From positions 310,001 through 374,000 of the forward strand of contig NZ_QHGY01000001.1 of assembly GCF_003254665.1 (NCBI RefSeq): a stretch of 64,000 nt of DNA, written 5' to 3'. This DNA is from Billgrantia lactosivorans. Lineage in GTDB: Bacteria; Pseudomonadota; Gammaproteobacteria; Pseudomonadales; Halomonadaceae. Of the stretch, positions 25,345-33,786 are shown piece by piece (position 1 is the stretch's first letter; each line of letters starts with the position of its first letter). The position numbers were made by a program, and so were the translations under genes. The notes under the pieces were generated by a model. It was given only the letters and a program-made list of their open reading frames with translations. It did no database searches and had not been told where the DNA came from.

Positions 25345-26322
25345 TCAGAACGCCACGGATGCCTTGATCGCTTCGAAGATCTTGAGGTGATCGGGCAGGT
25401 ACTCCTTCTCCAGCGTCAGCGGGAAGGGCGTGTCCAGGCCCGTCACCCGTTCGATGGGCGACTCCAGGTACAGGAAGCAGCGCTCCTGGACGGTGGCGGC
25501 GATCTCCCCGGCGAAGCCGCCGGTGCGAGGCGCCTCGTGAGTGATCAGCAGGCGGCCGGTCTTGAGCACCGACTCGACCACGGTATCCTCGTCCCACGGC
25601 AGGATGCTGCGCAGGTCGATCACTTCGCAGGAAATACCCTCCTTCTCGGCCAGCTCCACGGCGCGGTCGATCACCTCCATCTGCGCGCCCCAGCCGAGCA
25701 CGGTGATGTCGCTGCCCTCCTTGGTGACCTCGGCCTCGCCGATGGGCAGCTGGTAGTCCTCCTCGGGCACCTCGCCCACCGCGGCACGGTAGAGCCGCTT
25801 TGGCTCGAAGAAGATCACCGGATCGGGGTCACGGATCGCCGACAGCAGTAGCCCCTTGGCCTGGTAGGGGTTGCGCGGCACCACCACCTTCAGGCCCGGC
25901 GTATGGGCGAAGTAGGCCTCGGGGGACTGGGAGTGATAGTGGCCGCCGGAGATGCCGCCGCCGTAGGGCGTGCGAATGGTCAGGCCGCCGACATTGAACA
26001 GGTCGCCGGAGCGATAGCGGAACTTGGCCGTTTCGTTGACGATCTGGTCGAAGGCCGGAAAGATGTAGTCGGCGAACTGGATCTCGGCCACCGGCACCGA
26101 ACCCTGGGCCGCCAGGCCGTTGGCGAAGCCGATGATGCCCTGTTCCACCAGCGGCGTGTTGAAGCAGCGCTCGCGGCCGTACTTCTCCTGCAGATGGCTG
26201 GTGGCGCGAAAGACTCCGCCGAACACGCCCACGTCCTCGCCGAAGCAGAGCACCTTGTCGTCCTCGGCCATGGCGATGTCCAGCGCGTTGTTGATCGCCT
26301 GCAGCATGTTCATCCTGGGCAT
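25345..26322 (-). CDS. bkdA2: Branched-chain 2-oxoacid dehydrogenase E1 beta subunit
   Basis: A 325-residue transketolase-type subunit of the thiamin diphosphate-dependent E1. Signatures are [80 protein letters not shown] (in pieces) and the C-terminal [15 protein letters not shown]. It forms the alpha2beta2 E1 that decarboxylates the 2-oxoacids of Val, Leu and Ile. The start is 1 nt after the E1alpha stop with GGGGGAG upstream; an in-frame upstream extension is not used. Confidence 0.95.
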   Translation of the reverse strand: MPRMNMLQAINNALDIAMAEDDKVLCFGEDVGVFGGVFRATSHLQEKYGRERCFNTPLVEQGIIGFANGLAAQGSVPVAEIQFADYIFPAFDQIVNETAKFRYRSGDLFNVGGLTIRTPYGGGISGGHYHSQSPEAYFAHTPGLKVVVPRNPYQAKGLLLSAIRDPDPVIFFEPKRLYRAAVGEVPEEDYQLPIGEAEVTKEGSDITVLGWGAQMEVIDRAVELAEKEGISCEVIDLRSILPWDEDTVVESVLKTGRLLITHEAPRTGGFAGEIAATVQERCFLYLESPIERVTGLDTPFPLTLEKEYLPDHLKIFEAIKASVAF

Positions 26323-26323
26323 G

Positions 26324-27550
26324 TCAGGCTCCCCCCTGCTCGTCGCCGGTCTTGTGTTCACCGCCCGGCGCCTTGACGTCGGGGTCGAGCGACCTTGCCC
26401 CCTTCGGATAGGCGTCGGGGTGCTTGCGGATATGGGTCTTGAGGGCGTCGAGCTGACGCTGCAGGGCCGGCGTGACGTCGGCATAGACGTCCGTGACCAG
26501 GCTCTCCAGCGGCGGCGGCGGCCGCTTCTCGGCGCGTTTCATGGTCTCGAGCACCTCTCGGCGCAGGGAGTCCTGCAGGTCCTTCTCGCGTTCCTCGCTC
26601 CACCAGCCGCGCTCGATCAGCCAGCGCTGCATGCGCAGGATCGGATCCTTTTCGCGCCACGCCTCCTCCTCCTTGCGCGAGCGGTAGCCGGAAGGATCGT
26701 CGGACGACGAGTGCGCGGCCAGGCGATAGGTCATGGCCTCGATCAGCACCGGCTGGTTCATCTCCACGGCGATCCTGCGGGCTTCCTGGGTGGCGCGGTA
26801 GACCGCCAGCACGTCATTGCCATCGACGCGGATCACGTGCATGCGATAGCCGAAGGCGCGCGGCGCGATGCCGTCGGCGGCGAACTGCTCGCTGGACGGC
26901 GTCGAGATCGCATAGCCGTTGTTGCGGCAGAAGAAGATCACCGGCACCTTGTGCACCGAGGCCATGTTGAGCGCGGCATGGAAATCGCCCTCCGAGGCCG
27001 CGCCCTCGCCGAAGAAGGTGATGGTGCAGTGACCCTCGCCGGCCAGCTTCTGGCCGTAGGCGTAGCCGGCGGCCTGGGGAATCTGGGTCGCCAGCGGCGA
27101 CGAGATGGTCATGTAGTGCAGCTTGCGCGAGCCGTAGTGGATCGGCATCTGCCGGCCCTTGCCGTAGTCGAGCTCGTTGCCGAACAGCTGGTTCATGAAC
27201 TCGTCGTAGCTGAAGCCACGGTAGACCAGGGCCCCCTGCTCGCGGTACTGGGCCATGATCATGTCGGCGTCGTCGAGCGCCGCGGTGGCACCGATGACCG
27301 CCGCCTCCTCGCCGGTACACTGCATGTAGAAGGAGAGCCGGCCCTGGCGCTGCGCCGCCATCATGCGCTCGTCGAGGACCCGCGTGACGAGCATCGCGCG
27401 ATAGATCCTTAACGCCGTCTCCTCGTCGAGCTCGGGGGCCTCGGCTCCCTCGTACAGCGAGCCGTCCTGCTGCAACAGGCGGAAGGTGGGTATGTGGAAC
27501 TCGTCGCCGGTCATGAAGCTCGGCGAATGGACGTCGTGTGTTGTTGTCAT
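26324..27550 (-). CDS. bkdA1: Branched-chain 2-oxoacid dehydrogenase E1 alpha subunit
   Basis: A 408-residue thiamin diphosphate-dependent E1alpha. The TPP-binding motif [19 protein letters not shown]...NNGYAIST is complete, as are QYREQGAL and the phosphorylation-loop region [17 protein letters not shown] (275-291). In mitochondrial E1alpha the equivalent loop (HHSTSDDSS) holds the serine phosphorylated by BCKDH kinase; S281 aligns with it. The first gene of the bkd operon, with a kinase-like gene at the operon end. A conserved palindrome lies about 120 bp upstream. The C-terminus ends in a charged tail ([15 protein letters not shown]). Confidence 0.95.
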   Translation of the reverse strand: MTTTHDVHSPSFMTGDEFHIPTFRLLQQDGSLYEGAEAPELDEETALRIYRAMLVTRVLDERMMAAQRQGRLSFYMQCTGEEAAVIGATAALDDADMIMAQYREQGALVYRGFSYDEFMNQLFGNELDYGKGRQMPIHYGSRKLHYMTISSPLATQIPQAAGYAYGQKLAGEGHCTITFFGEGAASEGDFHAALNMASVHKVPVIFFCRNNGYAISTPSSEQFAADGIAPRAFGYRMHVIRVDGNDVLAVYRATQEARRIAVEMNQPVLIEAMTYRLAAHSSSDDPSGYRSRKEEEAWREKDPILRMQRWLIERGWWSEEREKDLQDSLRREVLETMKRAEKRPPPPLESLVTDVYADVTPALQRQLDALKTHIRKHPDAYPKGARSLDPDVKAPGGEHKTGDEQGGA

Positions 27551-28032
27551 CTTCCTGATCCTTGGGTAATGGCAGGAGGAGAACCGCCCCTCGTGAGGGC
27601 AGTGTTGTCTCTAATGTAGCCGTCTGCCAGAGGGTCACTCCAGCAGGCCGCCAACGCTGGATGGGTTGACGTTAACGTAAGATGACTCTTACTGCATCCC
27701 TTTTTACTGCTTCATAGCACGATGGTATAGGCATTCGACTACCTCAAGCCAAGTGCACGACATTATCGCCCAGTCATGACCTCAACGCCGTGAAGTGGCG
27801 ACGCCGCTGCAGCCGCGCCGCGACCCGCCCCATGACCGCCAGGCTGTCGCCGTCCGCAGACCAGCGTGAAAAACCTCGTACCTTTCCCTTGCTGCGCCTC
27901 GCCATCCCTACTAGAAAGGAAGGGGCGTGCCGAAACGAGCACCCCATCCTCACGCGCTCCCGCACGTGACAACACACTGGTCCAGCCCGGGCAGCGGAGC
28001 CTGCCCGTGGACAGTCGACAGGGAGTATTCGC
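27551..28032. other. 482-bp intergenic control region between bkd operon and the acidic repeat protein
   Basis: No convincing gene is seen here. The part nearest the bkd operon (27600-27760) is AT-richer and holds the palindrome at 27669-27678 and an adjacent inverted repeat, GTAAG-N6-CTTAC (27677-27692). The remainder is GC-rich leader DNA. Small reading frames in it lack ribosome-binding sites and family features. An AGGGAG ribosome-binding site for the next gene lies at the right end. Confidence 0.6.
27669..27678. promoter_or_regulatory. Perfect palindrome ACGTTAACGT upstream of bkdA1 (LiuR-like site)
   Basis: Within TTGACGTTAACGTAAG the central ten bases are perfectly palindromic, and the wider match TTGACGTTAACGTAA resembles the TTnACGTnAACGTnAA type of site that I recall for the MerR-family regulator LiuR, which controls branched-chain amino acid catabolism in proteobacteria. 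It lies about 120 bp upstream of the E1alpha start. The regulator itself is not in this window. Confidence 0.55.
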
Positions 28033-29886
28033 ATGACTCGCCACCTCGACGCCGCCTCGTCAAACGCCCTCGCGGCCCATCGCACCCCGGTAGAGCAGGC
28101 CGCAGCGCATGCCGCCCTGTTTCGTCCCGATCCCACGCTCATCCCTGCACTTCGCTCGGAGCTCGATGACCTCCTGACGCGGCAGCAGGACGACTATGCC
28201 GGCCTGACCCGAATGCAGCAGGCGACCGCCCTGTTCGACGACTTGCATGAACAGCCCCTCACGCAGGAGCTTGAAGCCGCCCTGGCGGCACTACGCGAGG
28301 GTCCCGCGGGCCAGCTGGTGCGACGCTTCAACGAGGCGATCGCCCCCAGTGCCCCACCACCCGCAGGCGAGGAGGACGGCGGCGAGGAACGCCCTGTGGA
28401 AACCGTCACCCTGGGCGATACCGAGGAGGACGCGTCGTACGACGACATGGGCGACGCGGCCCTGGCATTGCGCCTGAGCGCCGACGAACGGAACGAGGAG
28501 TATCACGGCGTGTTCCGCTTCGACGGCAGCGGCCCGGCGACGATCGACACCTTCCTGTCGGAGGATCCGAACCCCGACTACGATTCGCCCAGCGGCACCT
28601 ATCACCTTTCCCACAGCGAGACGTTGAGTCTGCAGGTGGCCGAGGAGACCGGTTTCAGCGGCACCTTACATGCCGATGCGGCGCAGTCGCTGGAGGTGGA
28701 TGCGACCGGCTGGTTGAACAATGCCACGCTGCACGGCGCCAGCCTGACCGAAGCCACCTTCAGCATGGACATGGTGAGCCGCTACGAGGACGACGAGGCC
28801 CATGGCGGTACTTACCATGCGATGGACATCGATGCCGAGAGCCTGGAACGACTGACGGTCCAGGGCGATGCCCGCTTCCACCTCACCTCCACCGGCGAGT
28901 CTGAGGCCCTGCGGCGCGTGAATACTGACACCGATGGCGAGTTCCTGCTCTCGGGCTTCGAGCTCGACCATCTGGAAGAAGCCAAACTAAGCGGCGGCGG
29001 CCGGGTCGTCTTCTATGCGGACGAGGCCAGCACGCAGGCCGAGTCGGTGCGCATCGACGCGGCTGAACTCAGCGGCGATGTCTTCCCCCTCCCCCCCGGC
29101 GAGGACACCTTGAACGCCAGCATCGGCGCCTTTGACGGCCCGACACGAGGCACGGCCGAGATCATCGGCTCGCAGGAGGGCCAGAACACTCTCGCTGTCA
29201 GCGGGCGCGACCTTTCCTACACCGGGGGCGAAGGCACCGACTTCCTGAACTACGCTGGCGCTGGGGAGCTGGACGACATGGCCGCTTTCCATATCCAGTC
29301 CCCCAGTGCCACCGTCCACTTCACCGACGTGGCGGCAGACGGCGAGCTGGCGCTCGATGAAGGCCTTGTCCGGGCTAGCGGTGACAGCCTGGTGCAGACC
29401 GATGCGTTCCTGGCGCTGACCGGCGGCATGTTGCACCCCGAGAGTCGCGACGGCGAAGTCACCATCGAGGCGAACGGCGAGGCGTCGCTGGATCCCCTTC
29501 CCCCCTCTCACATCGAGCCGGAAGCCTACAACAGCGCCTACTTCGCACGCGAAACCGGCGACAGTCACTGGTCGGTCGACGAGGAGGGTCGCTTCGACGG
29601 CCGCTTCGACTTCGACGCCAGCGTGACCAATGCCGATGACGAGACCCTGGATGGCCTGCTGTTCGAGGACGACGAGGGCGACCTCTTCTATGTGCTGGAT
29701 ACCGATACCGACCCCGGCATCGAGGCGGGAGCGGATGCCTTTCGCATCGGCGAGGTGGGTGATGGCTGGGCCGATGGCGGCGACGTGCAGAGCGCTGCCG
29801 AGGTCGACGCCGTCATCGATGATCGCGCCCTGGCGCTGCTGGGCGTGGGTGAGACGACGCTGACCGAGCATGGCGAACTGGCCTGA
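28033..29886 (+). CDS. Large acidic beta-repeat protein, possibly exported (hypothetical)
   Basis: A 617-residue protein that I do not recognise as a named family. The first 110 residues are helical (AALFRPDPTLIPALRSELDDLL...). An Asp/Glu/Pro-rich linker follows. Residues about 135-490 are a run of short beta-strand-like segments (for example GTYHLSHSETLSLQVAEE, SLEVDATGWLNNATLHGA) as in beta-solenoid or repeat adhesins. The C-terminal 90 residues (LFYVLDTDTDPGIEAGADAFRIGEV) resemble ends of type I-secreted proteins, but no RTX nonapeptides, signal peptide or lipobox are visible. The strong excess of Asp and Glu over Lys is typical of proteins exposed to high salt. The start follows AGGGAG. 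Neighbours are functionally unrelated. Confidence 0.75.
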   Translation: MTRHLDAASSNALAAHRTPVEQAAAHAALFRPDPTLIPALRSELDDLLTRQQDDYAGLTRMQQATALFDDLHEQPLTQELEAALAALREGPAGQLVRRFNEAIAPSAPPPAGEEDGGEERPVETVTLGDTEEDASYDDMGDAALALRLSADERNEEYHGVFRFDGSGPATIDTFLSEDPNPDYDSPSGTYHLSHSETLSLQVAEETGFSGTLHADAAQSLEVDATGWLNNATLHGASLTEATFSMDMVSRYEDDEAHGGTYHAMDIDAESLERLTVQGDARFHLTSTGESEALRRVNTDTDGEFLLSGFELDHLEEAKLSGGGRVVFYADEASTQAESVRIDAAELSGDVFPLPPGEDTLNASIGAFDGPTRGTAEIIGSQEGQNTLAVSGRDLSYTGGEGTDFLNYAGAGELDDMAAFHIQSPSATVHFTDVAADGELALDEGLVRASGDSLVQTDAFLALTGGMLHPESRDGEVTIEANGEASLDPLPPSHIEPEAYNSAYFARETGDSHWSVDEEGRFDGRFDFDASVTNADDETLDGLLFEDDEGDLFYVLDTDTDPGIEAGADAFRIGEVGDGWADGGDVQSAAEVDAVIDDRALALLGVGETTLTEHGELA

Positions 29887-29919
29887 GGCGCATTGGGAAG
29901 GCGCCTGCCGCCCGCGGCG

Positions 29920-30678
29920 CTAGCCGCGCCGCAGCAGGCGTTCGAAGCCGCTGTCCACCGCCAGCGCCAACAGCCCGATCAGCACGGCACCCTGAACGAT
30001 GTAGGCCGTATTGCCGTTGACGATTCCGGTGATGATGGGATCGCCTAGGTTGCTCGCTCCCACCGTGGCGCCCAGTGCCGCGGTGGCGATGTTGATGGTC
30101 ACCGAGGTGCGGATGCCGGCAAGAATGACCGGCGCCGCCAGCGGCAGCTCGACCTGGCGCAGCACCTGCCCCGCGGTCATGCCCATGCCGCGCGCCGCCT
30201 CGTGCACCTCGGCAGGTATGCTGCCGATGCCGGCCAGGGTGTTGCGCACGATGGGCAGCAGGCCGTACAGCAGCAGCGCGACGATGATCGGCAGGGTGCC
30301 GAAACCGAGCACCGGCACGGCCAGCGCCAGCACGGCCACCGGGGGGAAGGTCTGGCCGATGGAGGCGAGCTGCGATACCAGCGGCAGGAAGTCACGGCCG
30401 GCGGGTCGGGTGACGGCGATCGCGGCCCCCACCCCCAGCACCACCGCCAGCAACGAGGCGACGCCCACCACCAGGATGTGCTGACCCAGCAGCGCGAAGA
30501 AGCCCGATCGGCGATAGACCACGGCGCGCACGTCGGGCTCGATCAGGCGAAACAGCCACTCGAGCTGCCCCATCCCGGCCGACAGCAGCAGCAGCGCGAG
30601 CCAGGCGAGCGGCGTCAGCCAGCGGCGCGCCCTGGCCAGCGGCGTGATGCGGCGGGCGTCGAGGGCCGTCGACTTCAT
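29920..30678 (-). CDS. yehW: Osmoprotectant ABC transporter permease (YehW-like)
   Basis: A 252-residue inner-membrane permease of the OpuB/YehZYXW osmoprotectant importer family, with about six helices. It carries the EAA-like loop AEVHEAARGMGMTAGQVLRQVELPLAAP that contacts the ATPase (in parts) and the GNTAYIVQGAVLIGLLAL C-terminus. The ATG overlaps the ATPase stop (ATGA). Gene order osmF, yehY, yehX, yehW on the minus strand is the same as in E. coli, which supports the assignment. The substrate is probably a betaine-type solute. Confidence 0.88.
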   Translation of the reverse strand: MKSTALDARRITPLARARRWLTPLAWLALLLLSAGMGQLEWLFRLIEPDVRAVVYRRSGFFALLGQHILVVGVASLLAVVLGVGAAIAVTRPAGRDFLPLVSQLASIGQTFPPVAVLALAVPVLGFGTLPIIVALLLYGLLPIVRNTLAGIGSIPAEVHEAARGMGMTAGQVLRQVELPLAAPVILAGIRTSVTINIATAALGATVGASNLGDPIITGIVNGNTAYIVQGAVLIGLLALAVDSGFERLLRRG

Positions 30679-31616
30679 GACGCCCTGGCCCCGAGCAGGC
30701 GACGCAGCGACAGCTCGCCGATGGGAATGTCCTCCTCGTCGACCACCGTCAGGCGGTCCACCTGATGCCACAGCATGACCGACAGCGCCTGGCTCAGCGA
30801 CGCCCCGTAGGCAATCCGCTCGCTGGCCAGCAGCCGCGGCCCCAGCGGCAGCATGCGCTCGCCGACCTTGATCAGTGCCGCCTCCTTGAGGCCGCGATCC
30901 ATGCCGCCCAGCAGCGACTCGACGAAGGCATTGGCCGGATCGTGCAGCAGCTCGATCGGCCCGCCCTGCTGCACGATCCTGCCCTGATGCATGACCACCA
31001 GACGGTCGGCCAGCGACAACGCCTCGTCCATGTCATGGGTGACGAAGACGATGGTCTTGTGTAGCCGCGCCTGAAGCTCACGCAACTCATGCTGCAAGGT
31101 CTCGCGGGTGATCGGGTCCAGCGCGCCGAACGGCTCGTCCATCAGCAGGATGTCGGGATCCGCCGCCAGCGCCCGGGCCACGCCGACGCGCTGCGCCTGG
31201 CCGCCGGAGAGCTGGCGCGGGTACTTGTCGGCAAACTCGGCCACCGGCAGTCCCAGCAGCCGCATCAGCTCCTCGACTCGCTCGCGCACTCGCGCCCTGG
31301 GCCACTTGAGCAGGCGCGGCACCAGGCCGATGTTGCGCGCCACCGTCCAGTGGGGAAACAGACCGGTGCTCTGGATGACGTAGCCGATGCGCCGGCGCAG
31401 GGTCACCTCGTCGAAACTGCGCACCGGCTGGCCATCCAGGTGGATCTCACCGCCATCGTGCTCGATCAGGCGATTGACCATGCGCAGCGTGGTCGACTTG
31501 CCGCAGCCCGAGGTGCCGACCAGGACACACAGCTCGCCCTTCTCGATTCGCAGCGTGATGCCATCCACGGCGGTCTCGTCGCCGAAGCGCTTGGTCACGT
31601 CGAACAGTTCGATCAT
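30675..31616 (-). CDS. yehX: Osmoprotectant ABC transporter ATP-binding protein (YehX-like)
   Basis: A 313-residue ATPase of the OpuBA/ProV class. It has Walker A GTSGCGKST, signature LSGGQAQRVGVARALA, Walker B ILLMDEPFGALD and the switch histidine in VTHDMDEAL. A C-terminal extension of about 70 residues (EAALIKVGERML...LTVVDEEDIPIGELSLRRLL) resembles a regulatory CBS-type tail. The ATG overlaps the yehY stop (ATGA) and is preferred over a longer in-frame start. Confidence 0.92.
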   Translation of the reverse strand: MIELFDVTKRFGDETAVDGITLRIEKGELCVLVGTSGCGKSTTLRMVNRLIEHDGGEIHLDGQPVRSFDEVTLRRRIGYVIQSTGLFPHWTVARNIGLVPRLLKWPRARVRERVEELMRLLGLPVAEFADKYPRQLSGGQAQRVGVARALAADPDILLMDEPFGALDPITRETLQHELRELQARLHKTIVFVTHDMDEALSLADRLVVMHQGRIVQQGGPIELLHDPANAFVESLLGGMDRGLKEAALIKVGERMLPLGPRLLASERIAYGASLSQALSVMLWHQVDRLTVVDEEDIPIGELSLRRLLGARAS

Positions 31617-32779
31617 GCGGCCCCTCCCGGTCGCAGGCATTCACTCAGGGAACCGAACAGCGCATCGGCCAGCAGCGCCAGGGCGATGATCGGCAAGGCG
31701 CCGAGCAGCACCATGTCCATGGCCGCCTGCCCCAGCCCCTGAAAGATGAAGGTCCCGAGTCCCCCCGCGCCGATCAGTGCCGCCACCGCCGTGAGCCCGA
31801 TCGCCTGCACGGTGGTGATACGCAGACCCTCGAGTACCACCGGCAGCGCCAGCGGCAGGCGCACCTGCAGGAACACCTGCCGCCGGCTCATGCCCATGCC
31901 GTGTGCCGACTCGATCACCGCGGGGTCCACCTCCTCCAGCGCCACGTGAATGTTGCGCACCATCGGCAGCAGGCTGTAGCCGAGCAGGGCCAGGAACGCC
32001 GGCGCCCAGCCGATGCCGCCGACGCCGATCGACGCCAGCCAGTCGAAGCGCGCGCCGAGCCAGGCCAGCGGTGCCAGCAGCAGACCGAACAGCGCCAGGC
32101 TGGGTATGGTCTGCAGGAAGTTGAGCACGCCGAACCCCACCCGGCGTACCCCGGCATGTCGGCGCATGGCCAGGACCAGCAGCACGGCCAGTATCAGGCT
32201 GGCGGCGACCGCCGCGCCCACCAGCATCAGATGCGTGCCCAGGGCGCCGATGAACTGGTCGCTGCGGGCCTGGTACTCGCGCAGCAGCGCCAGCGGCTCG
32301 AGCCATAGCGACAGCGCCACCCACCAGCCCGCGACCACCGGTATCAGGAGCAGCCAAGCCGTCGCCCGCGACAGCCCGAGCCGCGTGCGCAGCTCGATTA
32401 GCGCCAGCAGCAGCAGAAACAGCAGCAGCCAGAGGGAGGCACCGATGGCGACACGCGCCTGGGGCATGTCGGACGTGACCAGCACGGACGTCGCGGCCGA
32501 GAGCCACAGCGGCAGCAGCGTCAGCAGTGCCACCACGGCGGCCAGCGACAACCGCAGCCCCTTGTCGTGCGGCCGCCAGGCGAGGAACGCGACAGCGAGC
32601 ATCGGCACGGCCAGCAGCAGCGCCGGCCAGCCGTTCATGACGTCCAGCGCCGAATGCGGCGTGCCGGGCACGATCCGGTTGGCTGCCACGCTCACCGCAT
32701 CGAGGGTGAGCCACGCCGCCGCGGCGCCCAGCATCAGGCTCAGCAGGACCCAGTTGGGGGGTGGTCTGCCCTCAGCCAC
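31613..32779 (-). CDS. yehY: Osmoprotectant ABC transporter permease (YehY-like)
   Basis: A 388-residue permease. Residues 1-180 hold about five extra helices, while the C-terminal 200 residues are the usual permease domain (LGTHLMLVGAAVAASL, EVDPAVIESAHGMGMSRRQVFLQVRLPLALPVVLEGLRITTVQAIGL in pieces). The long N-terminus is typical of YehY (385 residues in E. coli). It follows the substrate-binding protein gene after only 2 bp. Confidence 0.9.
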   Translation of the reverse strand: MAEGRPPPNWVLLSLMLGAAAAWLTLDAVSVAANRIVPGTPHSALDVMNGWPALLLAVPMLAVAFLAWRPHDKGLRLSLAAVVALLTLLPLWLSAATSVLVTSDMPQARVAIGASLWLLLFLLLLALIELRTRLGLSRATAWLLLIPVVAGWWVALSLWLEPLALLREYQARSDQFIGALGTHLMLVGAAVAASLILAVLLVLAMRRHAGVRRVGFGVLNFLQTIPSLALFGLLLAPLAWLGARFDWLASIGVGGIGWAPAFLALLGYSLLPMVRNIHVALEEVDPAVIESAHGMGMSRRQVFLQVRLPLALPVVLEGLRITTVQAIGLTAVAALIGAGGLGTFIFQGLGQAAMDMVLLGALPIIALALLADALFGSLSECLRPGGAA

Positions 32780-32781
32780 GC

Positions 32782-33693
32782 TCAGTCCTGCAGCTCGGCC
32801 AGATACTCCTCGGCGACCTGACTCGGGTCGAGGCCCTCCACCGCGACCCGGGCGTTGAGCTCCTGCAGCGTCTCGAGGTCAAGCGACTGGAACAGTGGAT
32901 CGAGCAGTTCGGCGATTTCCGGGTAGGCCTCGAGGACTTCCTCCCGCACCACCGGCGCCGGTTGATAGACCGGCTGCACGCTCAGCGTGTCCTCCAGTAC
33001 CACCAGGTCCAGCGCACTCAGGCCGCCATCGGTACCGTAGGTCATGGCGCCGTTCACGCCGCTGGTCTGCTGGGCGGCGGCACGCATGGTGGCGGCCGTG
33101 TTGCCCCCCGACAGCACCAGCAACTGGTCGTCGCCGAGTTCGAAGCCATAGGCCTCCTGGAAGGCCGGCAGCGCCTGCTCCGACTCGACGAACTCGGCGC
33201 TGGCGGCGAACTTGAACTCGCCGCCGTCGTTCAGGTAGTCGGCCAGGTCCTCGAGGGTCTCGAGGCCATGCTCTCGGGCCAGGTCGCCGCGTACGCTCAT
33301 GGCCCAGGTGTTGTTGGCCTGCGCCGGCGCCAGCCACACCAGGCCATTCTCGGCATCCCGCTCGCGCACTGTCTCGTAGGCCTGGTCGGCGTCGTGCCAG
33401 ACATCGCTGTCGGCCATGTCGAAGAAGAAGGCGCCGTTGCCGGTGTATTCGGGATAGAGGTCGATCTCGTCGTTCATCAGCGCCTGGCGCACGATGTTGG
33501 TGGCACCGAGCTGCAACCTGTCCTCGGTCTCGATACCGCCCTGCTGCAGGCGCTGGATGATCAGCTGGCCGAGTACCGAGCCCTCCGTGTCGATCTTGGA
33601 GGAAACCGTTACCGGGTCGTTGGCCTGCACGCCGGCGGCGAGCAGCAGGGTTGCGGCGGTCAGCGCCGCCAGGCCGGACAAGGAGCGTTTCAT
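32782..33693 (-). CDS. osmF: Osmoprotectant substrate-binding protein (OsmF/YehZ-like)
   Basis: A 303-residue periplasmic receptor of the OpuAC family. It has a signal peptide (1-24, ending GVQA) followed by NDPVTVSSKIDTEGSVLGQLI, the family N-terminus. The DLYPEYTGNGAFFF segment is the characteristic ligand-pocket motif. First gene of the yeh operon. In E. coli the system is osmotically induced through RpoS and imports glycine betaine with low affinity, which would suit a halophile. Confidence 0.92.
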   Translation of the reverse strand: MKRSLSGLAALTAATLLLAAGVQANDPVTVSSKIDTEGSVLGQLIIQRLQQGGIETEDRLQLGATNIVRQALMNDEIDLYPEYTGNGAFFFDMADSDVWHDADQAYETVRERDAENGLVWLAPAQANNTWAMSVRGDLAREHGLETLEDLADYLNDGGEFKFAASAEFVESEQALPAFQEAYGFELGDDQLLVLSGGNTAATMRAAAQQTSGVNGAMTYGTDGGLSALDLVVLEDTLSVQPVYQPAPVVREEVLEAYPEIAELLDPLFQSLDLETLQELNARVAVEGLDPSQVAEEYLAELQD

Positions 33694-33786
33694 GTCACCA
33701 CCATCCGTTGTGAATGTGAGTAGAGTATAAGGCGTGTACAGTTTGACTGTCAGACCCCGATCTCAACGCGGAGCCACACGCCCACC

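Noticed and set aside
27774..28142. Small reading frames in the 482-bp region before the acidic repeat protein
   Set aside because: They lack ribosome-binding sites and plausible composition and overlap the start of the real gene on the other strand.
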